DNA of 64,000 nucleotides, taken from Microcella flavibacter. GTDB taxonomy: Bacteria; Actinomycetota; Actinomycetes; Actinomycetales; Microbacteriaceae. The notes under the pieces were generated by a model. It was not told where the DNA came from, did no database searches, and worked only from the letters and a program-made list of their open reading frames with translations. Shown here one piece after another: positions 25,889 to 35,274 of this stretch (position 1 is its first letter; every line of letters starts with the position of its first letter). The stretch lies in assembly GCF_012530535.1 (NCBI RefSeq), contig NZ_CP051299.1, forward strand, positions 682,001 to 746,000. Direction: 5' to 3'. The position numbers and the translations under genes are program-made.

Positions 25889-27154
25889 ATGGCCAGCCCG
25901 GTGACCCCGCCCCGCGGGATGCGCGACCTCCTGCCCGCCGACAAGGCCCATCGTGAGCACGTGCTCGGCCTCATCCGGGGCGTGTACCGCGCGCACGGCT
26001 TCGACGAGATCGAGACGCCCGTCATGGAGGACTCGAGCCGGTTGCACGCCGGGCTGGGCGGCGACAACGAGAAGCTCGCCTACGCCGTCATGAAGCGCGC
26101 CCTCACCGTCGACGATCTGCAGGCGGCCGAGCGCCCCCTCGACCTCGCCGATCTCGGGCTGCGCTTCGACCTCACCGTGCCGCTCGCCCGCTTCTACGCG
26201 AGCAACCGCGCGAAGCTGCCGGGCGTGTTCCGCTCCATCCAGATCGCGCCCGTGTGGCGGGCCGAGCGTCCGCAGAAGGGCCGCTACCGCCAGTTCGTGC
26301 AGTGCGATATCGACATCATCGGCGAGCCGGGCGTGCTCGCCGAGATCGAACTCATCACCGCCACGAGCGAGGCGCTCGAGGCCCTGGGGCTGCGCGGCTG
26401 CAGCATCCGCCTCAACGACCGCCGGCTGCTGACCTCGTGGCTCGATGCGCACGACGTTCCCGAATCGCTTCATCCTCGCGCGCTCATCATCCTGGACAAG
26501 TTGGACAAGATCGGGGTCAGTGGCGTGGCTGCAGAGCTCGCGTCGATGGGTCTCGTGCACGTGAATTCGATGCTGGCGTTCATGGAGTTGAGCCAGGGCG
26601 ATGGCGACGATTCCTGGGCGATGTTGGAGTCGGAAGCATGGTCGTCGAGCCAGGCGGCGGCCGACCTTCGAGCGATTCGTGCCGCGGTCGGCCCCCGCGC
26701 GAGGCTCGTCTTCGACCCGTTCCTCGTGCGCGGCATGGGCTACTACACCGGCCCGATCTTCGAGGTCGCGCACCCCGAGCTCGGCTACTCGCTCGGCGGC
26801 GGCGGGCGCTACGACGGCATGATCGGCCGCTTCCTCGGCGCCGAGGTGCCGGCCACCGGCTTCTCGCTCGGCTTCGAGCGCCTCATCGACCTCGTGCCGC
26901 CGGCGCCGTCGACGGGCGAGGGGGATGCCGCTCTCCTGCACGAGAAGGGCGTCGACCCGGCGCGGCTCATGGCGCTGAAGTCGCTCCTCATCGAGCAGGG
27001 CGTGCGCGTGCGGCTCGCCGCCAAGCCGAAGAACCTGCGCGGAGCCCTCGACCAGCTCGCCGCCGACGGCTTCGGCCGCTTCGCCATCGTCGGATCGGAC
27101 GCCCCCGCGCATCCCGACGCCCTCGACTGGCGGCCCCTCGAGCGCAGCGCCTGA
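25889..27154 (+). CDS. hisS: Histidyl-tRNA synthetase
   Basis: 421-residue class II synthetase. Motif 1 region PRGMRDLLPADKAHREHVLGLIRGVYRAHGFDEIETPVMED, motif 2 APVWRAERPQKGRYRQFVQCDIDIIG, the histidine-specific loop RGMGYYTGPIFEV and motif 3 GGGGRYDGMIGRFLGAEVPATGFSLGFERL are all intact, with a C-terminal anticodon-binding domain (SLLIEQGVRVRLAAKPKN...). The segment encoded by about 26455-26690, in the insertion domain before the YYTG loop, uses codons rare elsewhere in the window (TTG, CTT, CCT, AGT, GCA, GAA), while the frame stays intact. Confidence 0.95.
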   Translation: MASPVTPPRGMRDLLPADKAHREHVLGLIRGVYRAHGFDEIETPVMEDSSRLHAGLGGDNEKLAYAVMKRALTVDDLQAAERPLDLADLGLRFDLTVPLARFYASNRAKLPGVFRSIQIAPVWRAERPQKGRYRQFVQCDIDIIGEPGVLAEIELITATSEALEALGLRGCSIRLNDRRLLTSWLDAHDVPESLHPRALIILDKLDKIGVSGVAAELASMGLVHVNSMLAFMELSQGDGDDSWAMLESEAWSSSQAAADLRAIRAAVGPRARLVFDPFLVRGMGYYTGPIFEVAHPELGYSLGGGGRYDGMIGRFLGAEVPATGFSLGFERLIDLVPPAPSTGEGDAALLHEKGVDPARLMALKSLLIEQGVRVRLAAKPKNLRGALDQLAADGFGRFAIVGSDAPAHPDALDWRPLERSA

Positions 27155-27190
27155 CGCCGTCGCGCTCTCCGGGGCGTCGCCGCCCGCGAG

Positions 27191-27241
27191 TAGGATCGCC
27201 TGCGGACATCACCACCCCCGCACGTCCAGACTTTGAAGGAG
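27191..27241 (+). promoter_or_regulatory. eno promoter and ribosome-binding site
   Basis: TAGGAT at 27191-27196 predicts a start near 27203 and a leader of about 47 nt; gaaggag at 27235-27241 precedes the GTG at 27250. Confidence 0.55.
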
Positions 27242-27246
27242 ACTGA

Positions 27247-28530
<1,284 letters not shown>

Positions 28531-28545
28531 CCGCACCTCTCCATC

Positions 28546-28588
28546 GACGGGCCCGCCGTCCTCCCTTCGGGGAGGGGGCGGGCCCGTC
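28546..28588 (+). terminator. eno terminator
   Basis: A 12-bp outer stem (gacgggcccgcc at 28546-28557 with 28577-28588) enclosing an inner cctccc-ttcg-gggagg hairpin. Confidence 0.85.
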
Positions 28589-28591
28589 GCC

Positions 28592-28597
28592 TACGCT
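28592..28597 (+). promoter_or_regulatory. Leaderless-type promoter of divIC
   Basis: TACGCT ends 6 nt before the ATG at 28604, directly after the eno terminator. Confidence 0.6.
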
Positions 28598-28603
28598 GGG
28601 GGC

Positions 28604-29104
28604 ATGGCCCGCCGACCGTCCACCGAGCTGCCCGTCGCCCTCCCGGCCGACGCGCCGGCGACGAGCGCGTGGTTCCGCAATCTGCAGGTCTCCGGCTTCA
28701 CCGTCACCGTCTTCCTGCTCATCGTCGGCGCCCTCGTGGTGCTCGCTCCGTCGCTGCGCGTGCTCGTCGAGCAGCAGCAGGAGATCGCCGAGCTCGAGGC
28801 GCGCGTCGCCGCCCAGGAGGCCTCGGTCGACGGCCTCGAGGAGGAGATCGACCGCTGGGCCGACCCCGCCTTCATCGAGTCGCAGGCCCGCGACCGCCTG
28901 CTCTACGTCAAGCCCGGCGACATCTCGTACCTGGTCATCGACGACGGCGCGACCGTCGAGTCGTACGTCGAGCAGCCCGTGAGCGACGACATCCAGACCA
29001 CCCGCATCGATTGGAGCCGCGCCGTGCTCGACTCGCTCCTCGTCGCCGGGCTCACCGAGCTGCCGGCCGTGGAGCTCCTGCCCGCTCCGGGGGAGGCCCC
29101 GTGA
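28604..29104 (+). CDS. FtsB/DivIC septum formation initiator
   Basis: A 166-residue bitopic divisome protein. Membrane helix at about residues 30-52, then a leucine-rich coiled coil (LVEQQQEIAELEARVAAQEASVDGLEEEIDRW) and the family motif ADPAFIESQARDRLLYVKPGDISYLVID. Placement after eno and before a DUF501 gene is the standard actinobacterial arrangement. The DUF501 start overlaps its stop (gtga), so the two are coupled. Confidence 0.92.
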   Translation: MARRPSTELPVALPADAPATSAWFRNLQVSGFTVTVFLLIVGALVVLAPSLRVLVEQQQEIAELEARVAAQEASVDGLEEEIDRWADPAFIESQARDRLLYVKPGDISYLVIDDGATVESYVEQPVSDDIQTTRIDWSRAVLDSLLVAGLTELPAVELLPAPGEAP

Positions 29105-29619
29105 GCCGGCCGCCGTTCGCCCCGTTCACCGAGCGGGACGTCGAGATCGTCAGCGCGCAGCTGGGGCGTCCGGCGCGCGATGTGATCGGCATCCCGGCCC
29201 GCTGCGTCTGCGGCGCGCCCACCGTCGTCGCCACGCGACCCCGGCTGGGCAACGGCACGCCCTTCCCGACGCTGTACTACCTGACCCACCCGGGGGCGAC
29301 GGCCTCGGCCTCGCGCCTCGAGGCCTCGGGCATCATGGCCGTCTGGCAGGCCGAGCTGGGCGAGAACGCCGAGCTCGCGGCGCAGTACGCCGCCGCCCAC
29401 GAGCAGTACCTCGCCGATCGCGAGTCGATCCTGCCGGTGCCCGAGGTCGAGGGCTACTCGGCCGGCGGGATGCCCACCCGGGTGAAGTGCCTGCACGCGC
29501 TGCTCGGCCACGCCCTCGCCGCGGGCCGCGGGGTCAACCCGATCGGCGACCGCGCCCTCGACGAGGGCGACTGGAGCCCGGAGGTCTGCGCATGCGCCCC
29601 CGATCAGCGCGGAGCCTGA
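29101..29619 (+). CDS. DUF501 domain protein
   Basis: 172 residues. DUF501 signature with conserved Cys pairs: ARCVCGAPTVVATRPRLGNGTPFPTLYYLTHP, then GGMPTRVKCLHALLGHALAAGRGVNPIGD and WSPEVCAC near the end. The cysteines could hold a metal; the function is unknown. The GTG start overlaps the divIC stop. The usual downstream partner, an exopolyphosphatase, is absent and an S8 protease takes its place, its ATG lying 28 bp inside this gene. Confidence 0.88.
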   Translation: MSRPPFAPFTERDVEIVSAQLGRPARDVIGIPARCVCGAPTVVATRPRLGNGTPFPTLYYLTHPGATASASRLEASGIMAVWQAELGENAELAAQYAAAHEQYLADRESILPVPEVEGYSAGGMPTRVKCLHALLGHALAAGRGVNPIGDRALDEGDWSPEVCACAPDQRGA

Positions 29620-30866
29620 GCCTGCTCCTCGCCGCCGCCCTCCTCGGCGGCGCGGCCACCGGCGCGGGCGCGACCGTGCTGCCCGCGCCCTCCGCGGCGG
29701 CCGACGCCGTGCGCGACCGGCAGTACTGGCTCGACGACTACGGCATCCGTGCGGCGTGGGCGGTGACGCGCGGTGCGGGCGTCTCGATCGCGATCATCGA
29801 CTCGGGCGTCGACGACGGACATCCCGATCTGCAGGGGGCGGTGATCGGCGGCACCGACGTGTCGGGGGAGGGCGCGGCCGACGGCACGCGCCCGGTCGGC
29901 GCCGAGCGCCCCGACCACGGCACGATGGTGGCCTCGCTCGCGGCCGGGCGGGGCAGCGGGCCCGACGCGGGCGTCATCGGCGCCGCGCCCGAGGCCGACC
30001 TGCTGAGCGCCTCGCTCGCCTTCGGCGCCGGCGCGCGCGACGGTGACGCCCAGGTCGCCGAGGCGGTGCGCTGGGCGGTGGATGCCGGTGCCGACGTCAT
30101 CTCGCTCTCCCTCACCCGCAACACCGTCGACTGGCCCGAGAGCTGGGACGACGCCTTCCTCTACGCGGAGCGCAACGACGTCGTCGTCGTCGCCGCAGCC
30201 GGCAACCGCGGCAGCGGCACCGACCAGGTCGGAGCGCCCGCGACCATCCCCGGCGTGCTCACCGTCGGCGGGGTCACCCGCGCGGGCCGCGCGAGCGACG
30301 AGGCCTCCTCGCAGGGCATCTCGATCTCGGTCGTCGCCCCGAGCGAGCAGCTCGTCGGATCCGTGCCCGGCGGCGGGCACGTGCTCTGGCAGGGGACGAG
30401 CGGCGCGACACCGATCGTCGCGGGCATCGCCGCGCTCGTGCGCGCCGCGCACCCCGACGAGACGGCCGCGCAGGTCATCCAGCGCATGATCGGCACCGCG
30501 CGCCCGGTGACGGCCGCCGTTCCCGACCCGCTGTACGGCTTCGGCTACATCGATGCCGAGGCCGCCGTGCGGGCCGCCGAGCCCGCCGTGACCGCGAACC
30601 CGCTCGGCAGCCTCGAGCGCTGGATCGCGGTCAACCGGCGCGCCGACTCCGGGTCGACGGTGCTCGAGATCCCCGCGCCGCAGGAATCGCTCGGCAGGGA
30701 GGCCGAAGCGCCCGAGGTGACCACGGGCGACGTGCTGCGGGCGACGGCCATCGCGGCCGAGCCGCTCGTGCCGCTCGCCATCGCCCTGTACGTCGGGATG
30801 CTGCTCGTGATCGGGTGCCTCACCGCCGCCGTCGTCGGTTTCGCCCGCCCACGGCGCACGCTGTAG
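29592..30866 (+). CDS. Secreted, membrane-anchored S8 (subtilisin/mycosin-like) protease
   Basis: 424 residues. Signal peptide at about residues 1-37 ending in an Ala-rich cleavage region. The catalytic triad is visible: Asp70 in IAIIDSGVDDGHPDL, His109 in DHGTMVAS and Ser around residue 275 in GTSGATPIVAGIAALV; the oxyanion Asn is in AAAGNRGSG. One C-terminal membrane helix (LAIALYVGMLLVIGCLTAAVVGFA) and a basic tail anchor it, the layout of mycosins. No type VII secretion genes are in the window, so an ESX role is not supported. The start lies inside the DUF501 gene. Confidence 0.9.
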   Translation: MRPRSARSLSLLLAAALLGGAATGAGATVLPAPSAAADAVRDRQYWLDDYGIRAAWAVTRGAGVSIAIIDSGVDDGHPDLQGAVIGGTDVSGEGAADGTRPVGAERPDHGTMVASLAAGRGSGPDAGVIGAAPEADLLSASLAFGAGARDGDAQVAEAVRWAVDAGADVISLSLTRNTVDWPESWDDAFLYAERNDVVVVAAAGNRGSGTDQVGAPATIPGVLTVGGVTRAGRASDEASSQGISISVVAPSEQLVGSVPGGGHVLWQGTSGATPIVAGIAALVRAAHPDETAAQVIQRMIGTARPVTAAVPDPLYGFGYIDAEAAVRAAEPAVTANPLGSLERWIAVNRRADSGSTVLEIPAPQESLGREAEAPEVTTGDVLRATAIAAEPLVPLAIALYVGMLLVIGCLTAAVVGFARPRRTL

Positions 30867-30869
30867 ATT
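30864..30869 (+). promoter_or_regulatory. -10 box of ndh promoter
   Basis: TAGATT overlaps the stop codon of the protease gene and predicts a leader of about 29 nt containing the aaggag ribosome-binding site. Confidence 0.55.
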
Positions 30870-30904
30870 GTGGTCGACCACCACCAGCAAGGAGAGCTAC
30901 CACC

Positions 30905-32227
30905 GTGCCCAGAATCCTGATCGTCGGTGGCGGCTACGCCGGCTTCTACACCGCTCTCAAGCTCGAGAAGTGGTTGCTCAAGGGTGAGGCCGAGGTCGTC
31001 GTCGTCGACCCGCTGCCGTACATGACCTACCAGCCGTTCCTGCCCGAGGTCGCCGCCGGGCAGATCGAGCCGCGCCACTCGGTGGTCTCGCTGCGCCGCC
31101 ACCTGAAGAAGACCACCGTCATCACGGCCAAGGTCACCGGCATCGAGCACGCGAACCGCACCGCCACGATCACTCCCGAGGTCGGCGAGCCCTGGCAGAT
31201 GGAGTACGACCACGTCGTCGTCACCGCGGGCGCCGTCTCGCGCACCTTCCCCATCCCCGGCGTCGCCGACAACGCGATCGGCATGAAGTCGATCGAGGAG
31301 GCCGTGGCCGTGCGCGACCGCCTGCTCGACAACTTCGCCAAGGCCGCCCTGCTGCCCGCCGGCCCCGCGCGCGACCGCCTGCTCACCGTCGTCGTCGTCG
31401 GCGGCGGCTTCGCCGGCATCGAGACCTTCGCCGAGCTGCGCGCCCTCGCGAGCGCGCTGCTGAAGGACTACCCGAACCTCACGATCGACGACACCCAGTT
31501 CCACCTCATCGAGGCGATGGGCCGCATCATGCCCGAGGTCTCGCTCGAGACCAGCCACTGGGTGCTCAAGAACCTCGCCCAGCGCGCGGCGACCGTGCAC
31601 CTCGACACGCAGCTGAAGAGCGCCGTCGACGGCGTCATCGAGCTGTCGACCGGCGAGAGCTTCGAGAGCGACCTCATCATCTGGACGGCCGGCGTCATGG
31701 CCAACCCCGTCGTGCGCGGTACCGACCTGCCCCTGGAGGAGCGCGGCCGCATCCGCACCCGCGCCGACCTGCGCGTGCACACCGAGGACGGCGCCATCGT
31801 CGAGGGCGCCTGGGCCGCGGGCGACGTCTCCGCGGTGCCCGACCTCTCCGGCGGCGGCGTGGGCGGCTTCTGCGTGCCCAACGCGCAGCACGCCGTGCGC
31901 CAGGGCAAGCGCCTCGCCAAGAACCTCGTCGCCGTGCTGCGCGACGAGGAGCCGGTCGACTACGAGCACAAGAACCTCGGCGCCGTCGCGGGCCTCGGCC
32001 TCGGCCACGGCGTGTTCCAGTCGGGCCGCATCGCCATCAAGGGCGTCGTCGGCTGGGTCATGCACCGCGGCTACCACGGCCTCGCGATCCCCATGTGGGA
32101 GCGCAAGCTGCGCGTCTTCAGCGGCTGGGCCTGGAACCTCGTGCTCGGTCGCGACAACGTCAGCCTCACCGCCCGCGAGGAGCCCCAGGCGTACTTCCAG
32201 GAGTTCGCCTCGCGCCCCAAGGCCTGA
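30905..32227 (+). CDS. ndh: Type II NADH dehydrogenase
   Basis: Non-proton-pumping NADH:quinone oxidoreductase of the respiratory chain, 440 residues. FAD-binding motif ILIVGGGYAGFYTALKLEK at the N-terminus, NADH-binding motif VVVVGGGFAGIETFAELR near residue 165, and the FAD-contacting WAAGDVSAVPD near residue 300 followed by the quinone-side segment PNAQHAVRQGKRLAKNL. The C-terminal amphipathic region (GVVGWVMHRGYHGLAIPMWERKLRVFSGWAWNLVLGRD) supports membrane attachment. GTG start with aaggag upstream. Confidence 0.95.
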   Translation: MPRILIVGGGYAGFYTALKLEKWLLKGEAEVVVVDPLPYMTYQPFLPEVAAGQIEPRHSVVSLRRHLKKTTVITAKVTGIEHANRTATITPEVGEPWQMEYDHVVVTAGAVSRTFPIPGVADNAIGMKSIEEAVAVRDRLLDNFAKAALLPAGPARDRLLTVVVVGGGFAGIETFAELRALASALLKDYPNLTIDDTQFHLIEAMGRIMPEVSLETSHWVLKNLAQRAATVHLDTQLKSAVDGVIELSTGESFESDLIIWTAGVMANPVVRGTDLPLEERGRIRTRADLRVHTEDGAIVEGAWAAGDVSAVPDLSGGGVGGFCVPNAQHAVRQGKRLAKNLVAVLRDEEPVDYEHKNLGAVAGLGLGHGVFQSGRIAIKGVVGWVMHRGYHGLAIPMWERKLRVFSGWAWNLVLGRDNVSLTAREEPQAYFQEFASRPKA

Positions 32228-32323
32228 GCGCCGCATCCCGCATCGCCACGACGCCCCCGCCGCCCTGCGCGCCAGGGGCGTCGTGCTGCACGGTCGCGGC
32301 CGCCGACCTAGGCTGGGGGCTGC

Positions 32324-32400
32324 GCCCCGGTAGCCCAATCGGCAGAGGCAGCCGACTTAAAATCGGCCCAGTGTGGGTTCGAGTCCCACCCGGGGTACCA
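32324..32400 (+). tRNA. tRNA with anticodon UAA (Leu), CCA encoded, short variable loop
   Basis: Full cloverleaf: acceptor gccccgg/ccggggt (first pair G-U), D arm, anticodon stem gccga/tcggc with loop cttaaaa (anticodon TAA at 32358-32360), T arm gtggg-ttcgagt-cccac, discriminator A and genomic CCA. The variable region is only 5 nt, whereas bacterial tRNA-Leu is normally class II with a long variable arm. Confidence 0.88.
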
Positions 32401-32434
32401 CTCACGCGCGTGACGGCTCGGCGCAGCAACGGCA

Positions 32435-34468
32435 TCAGCGCAGCGACGGCTCCACCCAGCGCACCCAGGCGGTGATCGCCATGAGCACGGCGGCGACCGC
32501 GGCGGCGACGAGCGTGAGCAGCAGCAGCGGGAAGTTGGCCCCTGCGGCGAAGATCGCTCCCGCGACGGCGCCGGCGAGCAGCGCGGCGACCACCCAGAGC
32601 GGTCGCGAGACCGCGTAGAGCGCGCGACCCGGGTACAGCCCCACCGGCAGCAGCAGGAGCAGCAGCGACCCGAGACCGCCCAGCGCGACCGCGGCGGCGG
32701 TCTCGCTCCACAGACTCATCCAGAACCCGGTGCTCGGGGTCAGCAGGTCGTGCGCCGCCCACGCGAGCAGCGAGAGCACTGCGACCCCGCCGAGCTGCGC
32801 CGAGGCGACCCCGACCCGCGCGCGCATCCGCACGGTCCCGGCGGCCGACGCGACGAGCACGACGCCGATCAGCAGGGCGGGCCGCAATTCCCCGAAGCGG
32901 GTCAGCACGGCGGCCGCGGCGGCGGCGAACAGGATGCCCGGCAGCAGCTGCACGGTCACCGGTGCCCGCCACGTGCGGCCGGCCAGCCGCGCAGGCAGCG
33001 ACACCCCCACCGCGTTGAGCACGAGGAGACCGAGGCCGATCGCCGCGGTGAGGCGCAGGTAGCGCACCTCCCACGCGACGCTGCCGGATAGGGCGGCGAG
33101 GAGAGCGGCAACGCCGAAGACGGCGACCGCGGTGACGGTCGGCGAGAGCAGCGGCTCGGTGTCGACGACGGCGGGGCGGTTGCGGCCCAGCATGCGCGGT
33201 CCGCGGGAGCGCAGGCGCGGCAGCGCCGCGGTCGAGAAGGCGCGGATGGGCAGCGCGATGAGCAGGAGGTAGCCGAGCGCGACGAGCAGGCCGAGCAGCA
33301 GCCCGCCCCGCTCGGCGACCTGGGCGAGGGTCGGGAGGGCGTTGCCGAATCCGCTCGGCGTTCCCCAGTTGGTGGCGACGGACCCCGGAGGCGCCGGGGT
33401 CGGGGTGATCGGTCCGGTACTCGGGCGGGGCGAGGCATCGCCATCGTGGGGAGCCGAGGGGCTGGGGGAGGGAGTGCCGTCCGGCCCCGGCGTCGGTGAG
33501 GGGGTGGGGGAGTCGGCGGGCGGGGAGGGAGCTCCGGGTGCGGTCGGTCGCGGCGTCGGAGTCGCGCCCGCCGGGCCCGCGAGCACGCTGAGCGGCGCGA
33601 TGGGCGCGCTGAAGTTGCCGGCGGGGTCGATCTGCAACACCTGGATGCTCCACTCGCCGGGGGAGGGGAGGCCGATCGGGCAGCTCCAGGCGCCGGTGCC
33701 GGCCGCCGTCGTCTCGCAGAGCAGCGAACCGCTCGCGAAGACCTGCACCGTGGCTCCGGGCTCGCCGGTGCCGCGCGTCTCGAGCCGGCCGTCGGTCGTC
33801 CGCGTGCCCGCTTCGGGGGAGGTCACGACGGGCGATGCCGGGATGTCACGATCGACGGTGGCACGAACGGCGGACGACGGAAAGCTCGCTCGATCGGGAA
33901 AGGCGGCGTCGATCTGCCGAGCCGATACCTGGTAGGTGCCAGTGGGGACGACCAGACGGCACGACCAGAATCCGCTCGATATTGTGGCAGGGCACTCCTC
34001 TGCGCCCGTGACGGGAGTGCCGTCGACGAGTAGTTCGACCCGAGTCCCCGGCGCACCGACACCCGTGAACAGGCCCGTCGTCATGACGGTTCCCGCGCCG
34101 TCGATCGTCGGTGGCCCGAGAACCCGGACCCGGGAGGGGACGGGTGGTTGCTCGGAGTCGTCCGACAGCGTCTCCACCGCGGCGAGATCCCACACGCCGT
34201 TCGCGAGCGACACCCCGGGGCAGCTCCACGCAGTCTCCTCCGTAGCGGCGACTTCGCACAGGATGCGGTCGTCGGAGCTCAGGACGAGGCTCGAGCCGGC
34301 CCCTTTCGTGCCCGACACGGTGAACGACGCCGTTCCGACGAAGCCACCCTCGGGGGCGGTGAATGTCACCGCCGCCGAGGCGGGGGCCGCCGGCACGAGC
34401 ACGCCCGCGGCGACGGTGACGACGGCGAGCAGGCCGAGCGCGGCGGTCACGAGTCGGGTGCGGCGCAT
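32435..34468 (-). CDS. Secreted Ig-like repeat protein with multi-pass membrane domain
   Basis: 677 residues. Signal peptide (RRTRLVTAALGLLAVVTVAAGVLVPAAPASA), then three Ig-like beta repeats over about residues 30-290, each with the same Cys pair: CEVAATEETAWSC, CPATISSGFWSC and CETTAAGTGAWSC. A Pro/Thr/Ser-rich linker follows (about 300-375), then about eight membrane helices to the C-terminus. The layout suggests an exposed adhesive or sensing arm on a membrane base; no enzyme motif is seen and the family was not recognised. The start at 34468 is chosen by a ggaggggg site and the signal peptide, although the frame opens further upstream. Confidence 0.8.
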   Translation of the reverse strand: MRRTRLVTAALGLLAVVTVAAGVLVPAAPASAAVTFTAPEGGFVGTASFTVSGTKGAGSSLVLSSDDRILCEVAATEETAWSCPGVSLANGVWDLAAVETLSDDSEQPPVPSRVRVLGPPTIDGAGTVMTTGLFTGVGAPGTRVELLVDGTPVTGAEECPATISSGFWSCRLVVPTGTYQVSARQIDAAFPDRASFPSSAVRATVDRDIPASPVVTSPEAGTRTTDGRLETRGTGEPGATVQVFASGSLLCETTAAGTGAWSCPIGLPSPGEWSIQVLQIDPAGNFSAPIAPLSVLAGPAGATPTPRPTAPGAPSPPADSPTPSPTPGPDGTPSPSPSAPHDGDASPRPSTGPITPTPAPPGSVATNWGTPSGFGNALPTLAQVAERGGLLLGLLVALGYLLLIALPIRAFSTAALPRLRSRGPRMLGRNRPAVVDTEPLLSPTVTAVAVFGVAALLAALSGSVAWEVRYLRLTAAIGLGLLVLNAVGVSLPARLAGRTWRAPVTVQLLPGILFAAAAAAVLTRFGELRPALLIGVVLVASAAGTVRMRARVGVASAQLGGVAVLSLLAWAAHDLLTPSTGFWMSLWSETAAAVALGGLGSLLLLLLPVGLYPGRALYAVSRPLWVVAALLAGAVAGAIFAAGANFPLLLLTLVAAAVAAVLMAITAWVRWVEPSLR

Positions 34469-34648
34469 GAGGCCCCCTCCCCGTCCGTTGCGCGTCATCG
34501 GTCCGAGCGGGGCGGCGATGCCGCGACCTCGGATCGCTGCCGCCATCATCCCAGGTATCCCTCATGTCGACCGCGACGTGACATCGGGTGTCGGCGCACC
34601 CATAGCCGCAGCGCAGGCGCATCCCTGTCGGCGAGCGCACCCCCGCCC

Positions 34649-34654
34649 TACACT
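34649..34654 (+). promoter_or_regulatory. Leaderless-type promoter of lemA
   Basis: TACACT ends 6 nt before the ATG at 34661; no ribosome-binding site is present. Confidence 0.6.
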
Positions 34655-34660
34655 GACCGC

Positions 34661-35227
34661 ATGGAACTCCTGATCGTCATCGGCGTCATCGTCCTCCTCG
34701 CCGTGATCGTCGGCATCTACCTCTGGTCGACCTACAACTCCCTCGTGACGCTCAACGTGCGCGTCGACGAGGCGTGGAGCGACATCACGGTGCAGCTCAA
34801 GCGCCGAGCCGATCTGCTGCCCAACCTCATCGAGGCGGTGAAGGGCTACGCCGCGCATGAGAAGCAGGTGTTCGAGAGCGTCACGCGCGCCCGTGCTGAG
34901 ACGCTGAGCGCCCAGGGCCCGGCCGATGCCGCCGCCGCCGAGGGGCACATGCAGCAGGCGCTGAAGAGCATCTTCGCCGTCGCCGAGGCCTACCCGCAGC
35001 TGCAGGCCAGCCAGAACTTCCTGCAGCTGCAGGGCGAGCTCGTCGACACCGAGGACAAGATCCAGGCCTCCCGCCGCTTCTACAACGGCGGCGTGCGCGA
35101 GCTCAACGTCAAGATCAAGCAGTTCCCGAACACGCTCTTCGTGCGGGGCCTGGGCTTCACCGAGCGCGACTTCTTCGAGGTGGCCGACTCGGCCGCGATC
35201 GCCGAGCCGCCGCGCGTGCAGTTCTAG
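34661..35227 (+). CDS. LemA family protein
   Basis: 188 residues: N-terminal membrane helix (about residues 2-24) and a helical LemA domain with the signature YNSLVTLNVRVDEAWSDITVQLKRRADLLPNLIEAVKGYAAHEKQVFESVTRAR and FYNGGVRELNVKIKQFPN. Function unknown; LemA genes often pair with HtpX-type proteases, as here, with htpX 47 bp downstream. The frame is open upstream, but the leaderless promoter fixes the ATG. Confidence 0.92.
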   Translation: MELLIVIGVIVLLAVIVGIYLWSTYNSLVTLNVRVDEAWSDITVQLKRRADLLPNLIEAVKGYAAHEKQVFESVTRARAETLSAQGPADAAAAEGHMQQALKSIFAVAEAYPQLQASQNFLQLQGELVDTEDKIQASRRFYNGGVRELNVKIKQFPNTLFVRGLGFTERDFFEVADSAAIAEPPRVQF

Positions 35228-35274
35228 CCGACCGCTCGCCGAGCATCCCCTGACCTCGCCCCAGGAGGGCATCC

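Noticed and set aside
26455-26690. Frameshift or pseudogene in hisS
   Set aside because: The frame is continuous and all class II synthetase motifs are intact; only codon use changes.
29592-30866. Type VII secretion locus suggested by the mycosin-like protease
   Set aside because: No EccC, EccB, EccD or WXG100 genes are in the neighbourhood.
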